Notes: generated by a model not told the origin, from the letters alone. 64,000 nt of DNA from Streptomyces venezuelae (GCF_008642335.1 NZ_CP029191.1:7984155-8048154); one strand, 5' to 3'; counted from the first letter of the stretch, positions 1 through 8,927 are shown. A program made the numbers and translations.

Positions 1-16
1 CGAAGGGGGCCACGCG

Positions 17-1525
17 GTGAGCGACTTCGACGCGATCGACGCGCTCCTCGCCGCGTCCGGGCCCGAGGCGGAGCTGCCCCCCGCCGAGGAGCGCCGAGCC
101 CTGCGCGACGCCCTCAACCTGTCCCAGGCGCAGGTGGCACGCGCCATCGGCGTCAGTCCGACCACGGTCGGCGGCTGGGAGTCGGGACGGGAGCCGGCGG
201 GGGCGGTACGCGAGAAGTACGCGTACTTCTTGGAGTCGGCCCGCACGAGGCTCACCCCGCAGCCGCAGCCGCAGCCGCAGCCGCAGCCGCAGCCCGAACC
301 TGAAACGCCCATCGAGCCCGAGCCCGAGCCCGAGCCGAAGGCTGCCCCCGGCCCCGATCCCGAGCCCGCACCCGTGACCGAGCCATGCGTGCTGTGCGGG
401 CAGCCCGCGACCGACCGGATCGAAGGCTTCACGCAGCACTTGGACCCCGCCGAGTGCGGCGTCACGGCCGCGAGCCCGGCACCCGTGGCCACACCGACGC
501 CACCCCCCGCGCCCACACCCGCCCCAGCACCCACCCCCGTAAAACTCGCCCCCAAAGGCCGTCGCGCCACGACCGCCCCGGCCGGAGCCTCGAACACGCC
601 CGACGCCATCGGCCGCGCCGTGCAGGACGCGCTCGCCGCGCACGAGGGCGACGTGGAAGCCGCCACCGCGGCCCTCGTGAAGCGGGCCATCCCCGATGCG
701 ATGGCCCTGCTGGACGAGACCCGCAAGGGCGGCCGCTACGACATCGTGGCGCACCCCTGGATCCCCGACATCCTCCGCAAGCAGACCTCGCGCGGCCCGG
801 ACCAGATCTGGGAGGCCCGCCCCAAGTGGACCCGCCCGGAACTCCCCCCGGGCGCACACGAGGTGACGGCTCTCGACATCAACGGCGCCTATCTTTCCGC
901 GCTCAAGACGCACCTGCCGATCGGCCAGCTGGAGCACTCCACCGGTTTCGGCCACGACCGGCGCCGCGCCGGCGTCCACCTCGTCACCCCGCCCGCCTGG
1001 GAACACGAAGGCGTACTGCCGAACCCGATCGGCAACCGCGACGAGCCGGGCCCGCTCTGGATCACCGAGCCCACGCTGCGACTGCTCCTGCGCCTGTCGT
1101 CGCCGAAGTACGGACTGTGCGACCCGCCGACGATCCACGAGTCGTACACCTCGGGCGCGACCGAAGGCCTCCTGGAGAAGTTCCGCATCGCCCTCAAGGA
1201 CGCCCGCGACCGGGCGATCGGCGAGGACGACGAGGTGACGCTGGAGTACGTGAAGGCGATGTACTCCAAGTTCGTCGCCACGATGGGGGAGTCGAACTAC
1301 AACCGCGAGTTGTACCGCCCGGACTGGATGCACCTGATCCGTTCGCAGGCGTTCTCCAACCTCTGGATGAAGGCCTACAAGGCGTACGACGAGGGCCTCA
1401 CCGTCGTACGCGCGATGGGCACCGACGAGCTCCACGTGATCGGCGACTGGCAGAGCATCTTCCCCGAAGGACGCTCGGTCGCCGAGGTGAAGGTCAAGGA
1501 CCGGTACACCGTCGGCCACGACTGA
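17..1525 (+). CDS. Tap-like HTH protein (telomere-associated protein family, probable)
   Basis: 502 aa from a GTG start with a strong purine-rich ribosome binding site at 2-9. Residues 29-58 form an XRE-type helix-turn-helix (LSQAQVARAIGVSPTTVGGW). A low-complexity Pro/Gln then Pro/Glu linker follows at about 80-122, encoded by a CAGCCG-type hexamer repeat, and then C124-x2-C127 with a later H and C that could form a small zinc site. The C-terminal half has DINGAYLS at 287-294 and GTDEL around T469-D470, which resemble the metal-binding motifs A and C of family B DNA polymerases. This order (HTH plus polymerase-like region) is that of Streptomyces telomere-associated proteins (Tap), which help recruit the terminal protein to replicating telomeres. 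A tpg gene normally lies beside tap; none is visible downstream and the upstream side is outside the window. The protein is shorter than pSLA2-type Tap (roughly 740 aa). It could equally be an orphan plasmid- or phage-derived homologue. Confidence 0.5.
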   Translation: MSDFDAIDALLAASGPEAELPPAEERRALRDALNLSQAQVARAIGVSPTTVGGWESGREPAGAVREKYAYFLESARTRLTPQPQPQPQPQPQPEPETPIEPEPEPEPKAAPGPDPEPAPVTEPCVLCGQPATDRIEGFTQHLDPAECGVTAASPAPVATPTPPPAPTPAPAPTPVKLAPKGRRATTAPAGASNTPDAIGRAVQDALAAHEGDVEAATAALVKRAIPDAMALLDETRKGGRYDIVAHPWIPDILRKQTSRGPDQIWEARPKWTRPELPPGAHEVTALDINGAYLSALKTHLPIGQLEHSTGFGHDRRRAGVHLVTPPAWEHEGVLPNPIGNRDEPGPLWITEPTLRLLLRLSSPKYGLCDPPTIHESYTSGATEGLLEKFRIALKDARDRAIGEDDEVTLEYVKAMYSKFVATMGESNYNRELYRPDWMHLIRSQAFSNLWMKAYKAYDEGLTVVRAMGTDELHVIGDWQSIFPEGRSVAEVKVKDRYTVGHD

Positions 1526-1639
1526 CGTCCTTCAGCCACCTGCCGCCGCACGGAGCGGAAGCTCAACCCGCGGCCCCCTCGCGAGGGTCTTGTGTCTGGG
1601 GGGACAGAACCCCCGTCGGACACCTGTGAGGAGAGTGGC

Positions 1640-2827
1640 ATGGCGTTACGCAAGCGCACGAAGACCGGCGTGGTGGGCGTCGTCGCGGCAGCGGTCGCGG
1701 CGACCGCGTTCGTGGCCCCGGCCCGAGCCGAGTCGGACCGGGCCCCGGCGGAGCAGTACGAGCGGACCTCCGCGGACAAGCACCACCGGGCCACCCAGCG
1801 CGCCATGGAAGCGGCCGTGCGCGCCGGCACCCCCGGTATCGCGGCACAGGCACGCGACGCGCGCGGCGTGTGGTCGTCGGCGGCCGGCGTCGGTGACCTC
1901 GAATCGGGTGCGCCGCGCGGCAAGCACGACCGGTTCCGCGTCGGCAGCATCACCAAGTCGTTCGTGGCGACCGTGCTGCTCCAGATGGAGGCGGAGGGCA
2001 AGCTCGACCTCGACGACACCGTCGACCGCCACCTCCCCGGTCTGGTGCGGGGCAACGGGAACGACGGCCGCAGAATCACCGTGAGACAGCTCCTCAACCA
2101 CACCAGCGGGCTGTTCGACTACCTCGCCGACGAGGAGTACAGCAAGACGTATCTGGAGGGCGACGGCTACCTCACGCACCGGTACGACACCCTGCCGCCC
2201 GAGAAGCACGTGGCCGTGGCGCTCTCCCACAAGCCGTTGTTCAGGCCAGGTGCCAAGCACTCGTACTCCAACACCAACTACATCCTGGCCGGGCTGATCA
2301 TCGAGAAGACCGGAGGCCGGACGTACGAGGCGGAGGTCCGCGACCGGATCATCAAACCCCTGAAACTCAAGACCACCACCAACCCCGGCAACGGAATCCA
2401 CCTGCCCGCGCCCAGCAGCCGCGGCTACGCGAAACTCTTCCCGTCCGACCCCGACCGGATCGACGACATCACCGAGATGAACGGCTCGCAGGGCTGGGCC
2501 GACGGCGACATCGTCTCCACCACCGGCGATCTCAACCGCTTCTACAACGCGCTGCTGCGAGGCAGACTCCTGCCGCCGAAGCAGCTCAAGGAGATGAAGA
2601 CCACCGTCGCCGTGCCCGACGCACCGGACATGGGCTACGGCCTCGGCCTCTCACGCATCAAGACCAGCTGCGGCACCACGCTCTGGGGCCACAGCGGCGG
2701 CATGGTCGGCTGGCTCTCCATGGCCTACAGCACGGAGGACGGCCGGCACCAACTGTCGTACAGCTACAACGCGGACTGGGACGGCCAGTCCATGGGCGCG
2801 ATCCTCGACGCGGAGTACTGCGAGTGA
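1640..2827 (+). CDS. Secreted serine hydrolase, beta-lactamase / D-Ala-D-Ala carboxypeptidase fold (PF00144)
   Basis: 395 aa from ATG 1640, chosen because GAGGAG at 1627-1633 precedes it and a Sec signal peptide (MALRKR then a hydrophobic Ala/Val stretch ending APARA) begins there; an in-frame upstream ATG lacks these. Catalytic motifs of class C-like serine hydrolases are all present: S103-I-T-K106 (nucleophile and general base), Y209-S-N211, and H351-S-G-G in place of the KTG box. Family members act outside the membrane as D,D-carboxypeptidases, D-aminopeptidases or esterases; the precise substrate cannot be read from sequence. It stands alone and ends in a terminator hairpin. Confidence 0.88.
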   Translation: MALRKRTKTGVVGVVAAAVAATAFVAPARAESDRAPAEQYERTSADKHHRATQRAMEAAVRAGTPGIAAQARDARGVWSSAAGVGDLESGAPRGKHDRFRVGSITKSFVATVLLQMEAEGKLDLDDTVDRHLPGLVRGNGNDGRRITVRQLLNHTSGLFDYLADEEYSKTYLEGDGYLTHRYDTLPPEKHVAVALSHKPLFRPGAKHSYSNTNYILAGLIIEKTGGRTYEAEVRDRIIKPLKLKTTTNPGNGIHLPAPSSRGYAKLFPSDPDRIDDITEMNGSQGWADGDIVSTTGDLNRFYNALLRGRLLPPKQLKEMKTTVAVPDAPDMGYGLGLSRIKTSCGTTLWGHSGGMVGWLSMAYSTEDGRHQLSYSYNADWDGQSMGAILDAEYCE

Positions 2828-2831
2828 CGCG

Positions 2832-2870
2832 GCGCCGACCGCGCCGCCTCGGTGCGCTCGCGGTCGGCGC
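2832..2870 (+). terminator. Rho-independent-like terminator after the serine hydrolase
   Basis: A perfect 12-bp stem (GCGCCGACCGCG at 2832-2843 with CGCGGTCGGCGC at 2859-2870) and a 15-nt loop lie 5 nt beyond the stop codon. There is no U tract, as is usual in Streptomyces. TTGACA at 2873-2878 just beyond could be the -35 of a promoter for the next gene, but no convincing -10 is seen. Confidence 0.75.
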
Positions 2871-2955
2871 TCTTGACACATGCGTACGCTTTCGCGACCT
2901 TTGAGCCTCGCAGGGCGGGGGAGCGGTCAGCTCGCGGAAGGGCGGTCGGCCTGAG

Positions 2956-4047
2956 ATGGACATCACGATCCACCGGCTCGACGGGCTGAGCGCCCCGCTG
3001 CGCGCGGCCTGGCACCGGGCGATGGACGAGTCGCCCCAGTTCGCCAACCCCTTCCTGGCACCGGAGTTCGCGATGGGTGTCGCCCGGCACCGGGACGGGA
3101 CCCACGTGGCGGTGTTGCGCGAGAAGGGGGACGCCGTCGGTTTCCTGCCCTTCGAGCGCAACGCCTTCGGCGTGGGCCGGGCCATCGGGCTCGGCCTCTC
3201 CGACTGCCAGGCCCTCGTGCACCGGCCCGGAGTCACCTGGAACAGCCACCAGCTGCTGCGTGCCTGCGGGCTCTCCGTCTTCGAGTTCGACCACCTCGTC
3301 GAGGAGCAGAAACCGTTCGGCGCGTACGTCACCGGCACCTTCGCCTCCCCGGTGCTCGACCTGAAGGTCGGCGAGGAGGAGAACTACGCCGAGTGGCTGC
3401 GCGGCGCCTACCCGGGCCTTGCCAAGACGACGCTGAAGAAGGAGCGCCGCCTCGGCCGCGACGTGGGGGAGGTGCGGTTCGTCCACGACGAGCGCGACCC
3501 CGAGCTCCTGCGCACCCTCATGCGCTGGAAGTCCGCCCAGTACCGCAGGACGGGCCGCATGGACCGCTTCGCGCGGCCCTGGATAGTCGACCTGGTGCAC
3601 GACCTCTTCCAGGTCCGCGAGGACCACTTCAGCGGCATGCTCTCCGTGGTGTACGCGGGTGACCGGCCGGTGGCCGCACACTTCGGGCCGACGTCGCGCA
3701 CCGTGGCCGCCGCCTGGTTCACCGCGTACGACCCCGGGCTCGGCTACTACTCGCCGGGCCTCATCATGCACCTGCGGATGGCGGAGGCGGCGGGCCGTGA
3801 CGGCGTACGGATCATGGACATGGGCCGGGGCGACAAGGAGTACAAGGACTGGCTCAAGACGCGTGAACTGCGCGTCGGCGAAGGGTTCGCGACCCGCCCG
3901 CACCCGGTGTCGGCGGCGCACCGGCTGTGGCGCAGACCGGTGCGGGGCCTGCGCAACACGGTCCTCGCCCACCCCCGGCTCAGGGAGCCGGCCGACCGGC
4001 TCCTGAAGACCGTCGGCACGCTGCGCACCTCGCGACGGAAGAGGTGA
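2956..4047 (+). CDS. GNAT-fold acyltransferase, CelD/BcsL (FemAB-like) family
   Basis: 363 aa. The layout matches the PF13480 (Acetyltransf_6, CelD/BcsL) family: an N-terminal half of about 150 residues and a C-terminal GNAT domain holding YAGDRPVAAHFGPTSR, AAWFTAYDPGLGYYSPGLIMHLRM and MDMGRGDKEYKDWLKTRELRVGEGF, the last being characteristic of these proteins. Members transfer acyl or aminoacyl groups in surface polysaccharide or peptidoglycan-precursor modification. The stop codon lies 2 nt before the ATG of the DegT-like gene, so the two are almost certainly translated together; a GNAT protein paired with a PLP aminotransferase suggests making and then acylating an amino sugar or similar amine. 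That pathway role is inference. Confidence 0.8.
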   Translation: MDITIHRLDGLSAPLRAAWHRAMDESPQFANPFLAPEFAMGVARHRDGTHVAVLREKGDAVGFLPFERNAFGVGRAIGLGLSDCQALVHRPGVTWNSHQLLRACGLSVFEFDHLVEEQKPFGAYVTGTFASPVLDLKVGEEENYAEWLRGAYPGLAKTTLKKERRLGRDVGEVRFVHDERDPELLRTLMRWKSAQYRRTGRMDRFARPWIVDLVHDLFQVREDHFSGMLSVVYAGDRPVAAHFGPTSRTVAAAWFTAYDPGLGYYSPGLIMHLRMAEAAGRDGVRIMDMGRGDKEYKDWLKTRELRVGEGFATRPHPVSAAHRLWRRPVRGLRNTVLAHPRLREPADRLLKTVGTLRTSRRKR

Positions 4048-4049
4048 GA

Positions 4050-5279
4050 ATGCCGTACGGAACGGGGCTCGCCACGACGATGGCGAGGCGGCTCGGACGC
4101 CCCTGCGTCTACACACCCTCGGCGCGGCTCGCGCTCTATCTGGCGCTGCGGCACTGGTGCAGACCCGGCGCGCGCGTCCTGATGTCGCCGGTCAACGACG
4201 ACGTGATCCTCTTCGTGGTCCTCGCGGCGGGACTGCGCCCGGTGCAGGCCCCGGTCTCCGTCTGGGACGGCAACATCGACCCGGCCGCCGTGCCGGAGCG
4301 GACCTGGCGGAACGTGGACGCCGTCCTCACCACGAACCTGTACGGAATCCCCGACCGTGTCGACGAACTCCGCCGCCGCTGCGACCAGTTGGGCATACCG
4401 CTCTTCGAGGATGCCGCCCACGCGATCGGGACGCGGGTGGCCGGGCAGCCGATCGGGACGTTCGGGACGGCGGCGGCGTTCAGCCTCTCCAAACACGTGG
4501 CGGCGATGGCGGGCGGCTTCCTCGCCGTCGAGGACGAGAGGACCTGCCGCGACCTGGCACGGCTGCGCGACGAACTCCTGCTGCCGCGCAGCCTCCGCGC
4601 GGACCTGGCCACCACCCTGCGCCCCCTGGCCCGTTCGGCCGTGCGGGGTCTGCACCTCGTGCACCCCGTCTGGCGCACCCTGCAGCGCCTGGGGATGCTG
4701 GAGCGCGACACGTTCCGGATGGACCTCCAGGCGCCCCGGCTCACGCGCTGTGCGTCCGAGGAGCCGAGCCTCGCCGCGTACGACCCGTGGGTCCGCGTCG
4801 ACCTGCACGGCTACCGTTCCCGCCACGGAGCGCTGGTCCGCGGCCAGTTGAAGCTGCGCACCGCACGGCTCGACGCCGACCTCGCCCGGCGCAGGGCGGG
4901 CTCGTCCCTCCTGTCGGGCACCGACTGGGCGACCCGGGCGCTCCGGGCCCGGCCCGGGGACGGCGGCCCGCCCCCGCTCTTCCGCGTACCGCTCCTGGTC
5001 CAGGACCGCGACCAGCTGGTGGACCGGCTGGTACGGCACGGCGTGGTCGCCGGCTACATCTACGATCCGCCGCTCGACGACTACGCGGGCGCCGAGTTCG
5101 TGGAGCCGTCCCCCGACCCGTCGGCCGCCCGCTGGTTCGCCGCGCACACGCTGCCGGCCGACCCGCTCCTGGCCCGGAAGATCACCAAGGCGCTGACGAA
5201 GGAACGGGCGGCACCGGCGCATCCGCCCCTGGGGTCCCGCGATGATCTGGCGCTTCCCGTGGGACCTACCGGCGGGTAA
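4050..5279 (+). CDS. DegT/DnrJ/EryC1/StrS-family PLP aminotransferase-like protein
   Basis: 409 aa from ATG 4050 with GAGG at 4041-4044; longer upstream starts would overlap the GNAT gene by 120 nt. PLP features of the sugar aminotransferase family are present: FEDAAHAIG with D121, which contacts the pyridine nitrogen, and SLSKH with K148 as the likely Schiff-base lysine. The family usually installs an amino group on a nucleotide-bound keto sugar or a cyclitol. The central region (about 180-260) with an RPLARSAVRGLHLVHPVW segment is less typical, so the substrate could be unusual. It is in a two-gene unit with the preceding GNAT gene. Confidence 0.8.
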   Translation: MPYGTGLATTMARRLGRPCVYTPSARLALYLALRHWCRPGARVLMSPVNDDVILFVVLAAGLRPVQAPVSVWDGNIDPAAVPERTWRNVDAVLTTNLYGIPDRVDELRRRCDQLGIPLFEDAAHAIGTRVAGQPIGTFGTAAAFSLSKHVAAMAGGFLAVEDERTCRDLARLRDELLLPRSLRADLATTLRPLARSAVRGLHLVHPVWRTLQRLGMLERDTFRMDLQAPRLTRCASEEPSLAAYDPWVRVDLHGYRSRHGALVRGQLKLRTARLDADLARRRAGSSLLSGTDWATRALRARPGDGGPPPLFRVPLLVQDRDQLVDRLVRHGVVAGYIYDPPLDDYAGAEFVEPSPDPSAARWFAAHTLPADPLLARKITKALTKERAAPAHPPLGSRDDLALPVGPTGG

Positions 5280-5309
5280 GGTCATGGGCCGAGGAACGGA
5301 GCATTCCCC

Positions 5310-5867
5310 ATGGCCCGCACGTTCACCGTGTCCCGCAGCATCCTGGTCCATGCAGCCCCTTCGGAGGTGTACGCGCAGGTCAGCAGGGTTGCCCAAATGG
5401 GCCGCTGGAGCCCGGAGAACCTCGGCGCGACCGTGCCGGGTCCGGACGAACCGGCCGCGACGGGCCTGGTCTTCGTCGGACACAACAAGCGCGGAGCGTT
5501 CCGCTGGACCACCCGCTGCACGGTGACCGCCGCGGACCCGGGCAGCCGCTTCGCCTTCCGCGTCCACGCGATCGGCCTGAAGCGCCCCCGGCTGAGCGCC
5601 CCCATCGCCACGTGGGAGTACCGCTTCGAGGAAGTGGAACCGTCGGCGGGGACCGGCGCGAAGGACGCGGAGGCGGTGACCCGCGTGACCGAGACCTGGA
5701 CGGACGACCGCCGCTCGTGGCCGGACGCCGTCGCCAACACCTTCGACCGCATCGCGACGCGAGGCCAGACCTTCGCGGTGTTCCAGACGGGCAACATCGA
5801 CCGGACCCTGCGCAACCTGAAGAGGGAACTGGAGGCGGGGGGAGTCCCCGCCGGCGACAGCCCCTGA
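5310..5867 (+). CDS. SRPBCC-fold protein (polyketide cyclase/dehydrase-like)
   Basis: 185 aa from ATG 5310. The start (TFTVSRSILVHAAPSEVYAQVSRVAQMGRWSPE) is the standard beta-strand plus first helix of START/SRPBCC domains, followed by beta strands and a long C-terminal helix (DAVANTFDRIATRGQTFAVFQTGNIDRTLRNLKREL). These single-domain proteins bind hydrophobic ligands; most have no assigned reaction. It lies 30 nt beyond the aminotransferase and may be cotranscribed. Confidence 0.78.
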   Translation: MARTFTVSRSILVHAAPSEVYAQVSRVAQMGRWSPENLGATVPGPDEPAATGLVFVGHNKRGAFRWTTRCTVTAADPGSRFAFRVHAIGLKRPRLSAPIATWEYRFEEVEPSAGTGAKDAEAVTRVTETWTDDRRSWPDAVANTFDRIATRGQTFAVFQTGNIDRTLRNLKRELEAGGVPAGDSP

Positions 5868-6170
5868 CCTGGGGCCGACCTCCGCGTGCGCCGGGACGGT
5901 GTCGCGCGTCCGACGGGTGGGGCGGCCTCACCTGGCGGGAGGGGCGCGCCAGGGAGCGTGCGGCCCCACCCGTCGGGGCGGCTCCCGGTGGCGGGCAGGT
6001 GGCCGGGTTCTCCCGCGTCGGCTGCCCTGCCGGTTGGTGAGCACACCGGGACCTGTGGTGGTGATGGGGGCCTGTGGTGCCGGGGGCGGAAAGCCGTCAT
6101 CGGCCGGGACCAGAAAGACCGGTCTGTCTCGTGCGTCTCTGCCTCGACCATGGCAGCGGGCCGCGCCCGT

Positions 6171-6189
6171 GTCCAGGACTATTCTGGAC
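6171..6189. promoter_or_regulatory. Candidate TetR autoregulatory operator
   Basis: A perfect inverted repeat GTCCAG-N7-CTGGAC ends 4 nt before the ATG of the adjacent TetR gene, a normal position for self-repression. The rest of the 326-nt gap 5868-6193 shows no other gene or clear element. Confidence 0.45.
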
Positions 6190-6193
6190 GGTG

Positions 6194-6778
6194 ATGGACA
6201 GTCGACCGCCGTCCGGTACGGATCAGTTGGCGCCTCGTGAGCGGATACTGAGAACCGCGTACGAGCTCTTCTCGCGACGCGGCATCCGCGATGTCGGCAT
6301 CGAGGAAGTCATCGCGCGTTCGGGAGTCGCCAAGGCGACCCTCTACCGGCACTTTCCCTCGAAGGACCAGCTCGTCCTTGCGTTCCTGGCCCGCAGGGAG
6401 CGGCAGTGGACCCTGGGGCGGGTCGTCGCGGGCGCCCGGAACCGCGGCAGAACCCCGGAGGGCAGGCTGCTGGCCATCTTCGACGTCTTCGACGAGTGGT
6501 TCCACGGAGACGACTTCGACGCCTGTACGTTCATCAACGTACTGCTGGAAATGGGCTGGAAGCATCCGCTGGGGCGGGCGAGCATCGAGTACCTGGAGAA
6601 CATCCGGTCCCTCGTGCGCGGCATGGCCGAAGAGGCGGGGCTGCGCGACTCCGACGGGTTCGCCCGGTCCTGGCACATCCTGATGAAGGGGTCGATCATC
6701 TCGGCGGCGGAGGGCGACCGCGACGCGGCCCTGAGGGCCAAGGAGATGGCACGCATGCTGATCGCCCGCCACCGCTGA
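6194..6778 (+). CDS. TetR/AcrR-family transcriptional regulator
   Basis: 194 aa from ATG 6194 (a GTG three bases upstream is an equal alternative); a longer reading frame from 6074 adds 40 residues with no family resemblance. The N-terminal HTH is standard: LRTAYELFSRRGIRDVGIEEVIARSGVAKATLYRHFPSKDQLV at about 17-59. The ligand domain ends in a C-terminal helix typical of the YcdC-like subgroup. Its ligand and targets are unknown; a palindrome immediately upstream suggests it represses itself. Confidence 0.88.
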   Translation: MDSRPPSGTDQLAPRERILRTAYELFSRRGIRDVGIEEVIARSGVAKATLYRHFPSKDQLVLAFLARRERQWTLGRVVAGARNRGRTPEGRLLAIFDVFDEWFHGDDFDACTFINVLLEMGWKHPLGRASIEYLENIRSLVRGMAEEAGLRDSDGFARSWHILMKGSIISAAEGDRDAALRAKEMARMLIARHR

Positions 6779-6818
6779 CGGTCGGCTGCCGTTCCGCGGA
6801 GCTCGGTCCCGTGGTCGC

Positions 6819-7265
6819 TCAGCCGCGGGGCCAAGGACGGCCGTCGAGCCGTTCGATGTCGCGGTTGAGGCGGGCGAGGCAGTCCGCGAGCTGTGCCGCC
6901 TCCTCGGGGGACCAGTCGGCCAGGACCTTGCCGAGGCCCGTGACGTTCTCGGTCCTGTCGTCGTCCAGGCGGCGCTCGCCCTCCGCGGTGATGGCGAACT
7001 TGCGGGCGATGCCGCCGTCGGGGTTGGGGATGCGTTCGACGACGCCGGCGCGCAGCATCGCGGCGGTCTGCCGGTTCAGCGTGGAGGTGTCGAGGCCGAA
7101 CGCGTCCCTCAACTGGCCGATGGACATGGGGCCTTCGACGCGGATCCGGCTGAGGAGAATGTAGGCGCTGCGGTCGAGCCGCCCGCCGCCCCTCGACGTG
7201 AGCAGACTCATGTGGCGGCCGAGGAGCATCGTTTCGAACTCGATCTGGTCCAGCGGCTTGTCCAT
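6819..7265 (-). CDS. MarR-family transcriptional regulator
   Basis: 148 aa from ATG 7265 (MDKPLDQIEFETMLLGRH). The longer open frame to 7424 encodes a Met/His/Cys-rich string created by the CATG repeat array and is not protein-like. The winged HTH is clear: LDRSAYILLSRIRVEGPMSIGQLRDAFGLDTSTLNRQTAAMLRAGVVERI and the wing DGGIARKFAITAEGERRL. It is divergent from a DHA2-type MFS exporter, the classic MarR-pump pairing, so it probably represses both genes from sites in the shared 146-nt gap until a toxic ligand binds. Confidence 0.9.
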   Translation of the reverse strand: MDKPLDQIEFETMLLGRHMSLLTSRGGGRLDRSAYILLSRIRVEGPMSIGQLRDAFGLDTSTLNRQTAAMLRAGVVERIPNPDGGIARKFAITAEGERRLDDDRTENVTGLGKVLADWSPEEAAQLADCLARLNRDIERLDGRPWPRG

Positions 7266-7289
7266 GCGCCCAGATATATCACGGATTGT

Positions 7290-7338
7290 ATGCATGCTGC
7301 ACATGGCGTGCATGGCACACATGGTATGCATCATGCAT
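7290..7338. promoter_or_regulatory. Array of 9-bp-spaced CATG palindromes between marR and the MFS gene
   Basis: In the divergent promoter gap 7266-7411 the tetramer CATG (or CATC) starts at 7293, 7302, 7311, 7320 and 7329, an exact 9-bp spacing, with (T/C)(G/A) before each; two copies widen to ATGCATGC and ATGCAT. Each unit is palindromic, so this could be a multi-site operator for the MarR protein. The rest of the gap has GTGTACGGTGCACAT and no other feature. Confidence 0.5.
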
Positions 7339-7411
7339 ATCTCGTGTACGGTGCACATCGTCCCCGTGGTGTCGCGCCACGGCATCAGATGGCAACTACA
7401 GGGAGTACCCC

Positions 7412-8881
7412 GTGGACAGTGCACAACCAGCGGCCCGGCCGGGCGCGGTGATCGGCATCCTCGCCTTCGCGGGCATCGTGGCCGCGATCACGCAGACCTT
7501 GGTCGTCCCGCTGATCGCGGAACTCCCCGACCTGCTCGACACCTCCGCCTCCAACGCCTCGTGGGTCATCACCGCGACCCTGCTCGCCGCCGCCGTGGCG
7601 ACCCCCGTCGCGGGCCGCCTCGGCGACATGTTCGGCAAGCGCCGCATGCTGCTCGCCTCCCTCATACCGCTGGTCGCGGGCTCCGTCGTATGCGCCCTGT
7701 CCTCGTCCGTCGTGCCGATGATCGCCGGTCGCGGGCTGCAGGGCATGGGCATGGGCGTCGTACCGCTCGGCATCAGCCTGCTGCGCGATGTCGTGCCCGC
7801 GGAGCGCCTCGGCTCGGCCATCGCCATCATGAGCGCGTCCATGGGCGTGGGCGGCGCGCTCGGCCTCCCGCTCGCCGCCGCGATCGCCGAGAACGCCAGC
7901 TGGCGCGTACTGTTCTGGGTCGTCGCGGGCCTGGCCCTCGCCGTCGGCGCCCTGATCCTGGTCCTCGCGCCGGCCGAACGGCAGAACACCGCCCGCGGCG
8001 GATTCGACGGGCTGGGCGCCGTCGGCCTCGGAGCCGGACTCGTCTGCCTGCTGCTCGGCGTCTCCAAGGGCGCCGACTGGGGCTGGGGGAGCGCCACCAC
8101 GCTCGGCCTCTTCGCCGGCGCCGTCGTCACCCTGCTCGCGTGGGCCTGGTGGGAACTGCGCCTGACCGACCCGCTGGTCGACCTGCGGGTGACCGCCCGC
8201 CCCCAGGTCCTGCTGACGAACGCGGCCTCGGTCCTGGTCGGATTCTCCATGTACGCCCAGTCGCTGGTCGTACCGCAGCTGCTCCAGCTCCCCGAAGCCA
8301 CCGGCTACGGCCTGGGGCAGTCGATGGTCGCCATGGGTCTGTGGATGGCCCCGGCCGGACTCATGATGATGGCCATGTCGCCGCTGGGCGCCAAGCTCTC
8401 CGCCGTCCGCGGCCCCAAGGTCACCCTGTCCGTGGGCAGTCTCGTCATCGCCGCGGGCTACGGTCTCGGGCTGCCCCTGATCAGTTCCGGTTCCACCTGG
8501 AGCCTGCTGATCGTGACCATCGTCTGCAACACGGGCGTCGGCTTCGCCTACGGCGCGATGCCCGCCCTCATCATGGGCGCCGTACCCCCGTCGGAGACCG
8601 CGTCGGCCAACAGCTTCAACACCCTGATGCGCTCGATCGGCAGCTCCGTCTCCGCGGCCGTCATCGGTGTCGTACTCGCCCAGCTCACCACGGACTTCGG
8701 GGGCTACGCCCTGCCCTCCGAGAACGGCTTCCGCGTCGCCATGGCGATCGGCTGCGGCGTGGCCCTGACGGCCGCCGCCGTCGCCGCGCTCATCCCCGTA
8801 CGCCCCACGGCCGACCGCATCGAACCCGCCACGGTCCCCGCGCCCGCCACCGCCTCCGGGGCGCCGGAGCCGAAGGCCTGA
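7412..8881 (+). CDS. MFS drug exporter, DHA2 (14-TM) family
   Basis: 489 aa from GTG 7412, with GGGAG at 7401-7405; the open frame extends upstream to 7286 but that part is repeat-derived. The protein shows about 14 hydrophobic helices with the MFS motif A-like GRLGDMFGKRRMLL after TM2 and motif C-like SASMGVGGALGLPLAAAI in TM5, both typical of EmrB/QacA drug:H+ antiporters. Divergent transcription from a MarR regulator supports an inducible efflux role. The substrate is unknown. Confidence 0.9.
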   Translation: MDSAQPAARPGAVIGILAFAGIVAAITQTLVVPLIAELPDLLDTSASNASWVITATLLAAAVATPVAGRLGDMFGKRRMLLASLIPLVAGSVVCALSSSVVPMIAGRGLQGMGMGVVPLGISLLRDVVPAERLGSAIAIMSASMGVGGALGLPLAAAIAENASWRVLFWVVAGLALAVGALILVLAPAERQNTARGGFDGLGAVGLGAGLVCLLLGVSKGADWGWGSATTLGLFAGAVVTLLAWAWWELRLTDPLVDLRVTARPQVLLTNAASVLVGFSMYAQSLVVPQLLQLPEATGYGLGQSMVAMGLWMAPAGLMMMAMSPLGAKLSAVRGPKVTLSVGSLVIAAGYGLGLPLISSGSTWSLLIVTIVCNTGVGFAYGAMPALIMGAVPPSETASANSFNTLMRSIGSSVSAAVIGVVLAQLTTDFGGYALPSENGFRVAMAIGCGVALTAAAVAALIPVRPTADRIEPATVPAPATASGAPEPKA

Positions 8882-8888
8882 AGCGGCA

Positions 8889-8927
8889 CGCCGGAGCGGC
8901 GGGCGCGGCGGCCCGTCCGCTCCGGCG
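8889..8927 (+). terminator. Terminator after the MFS gene
   Basis: Perfect 11-bp stem CGCCGGAGCGG (8889-8899) / CCGCTCCGGCG (8917-8927), beginning 7 nt beyond the stop codon. Confidence 0.65.

Noticed and set aside
7265..7424. N-terminal extension of the MarR protein rich in Met, His and Cys (possible metal-binding domain)
   Set aside because: It is encoded by the CATG repeat, lies in the divergent promoter gap and has no upstream RBS; ATG 7265 fits the family start.
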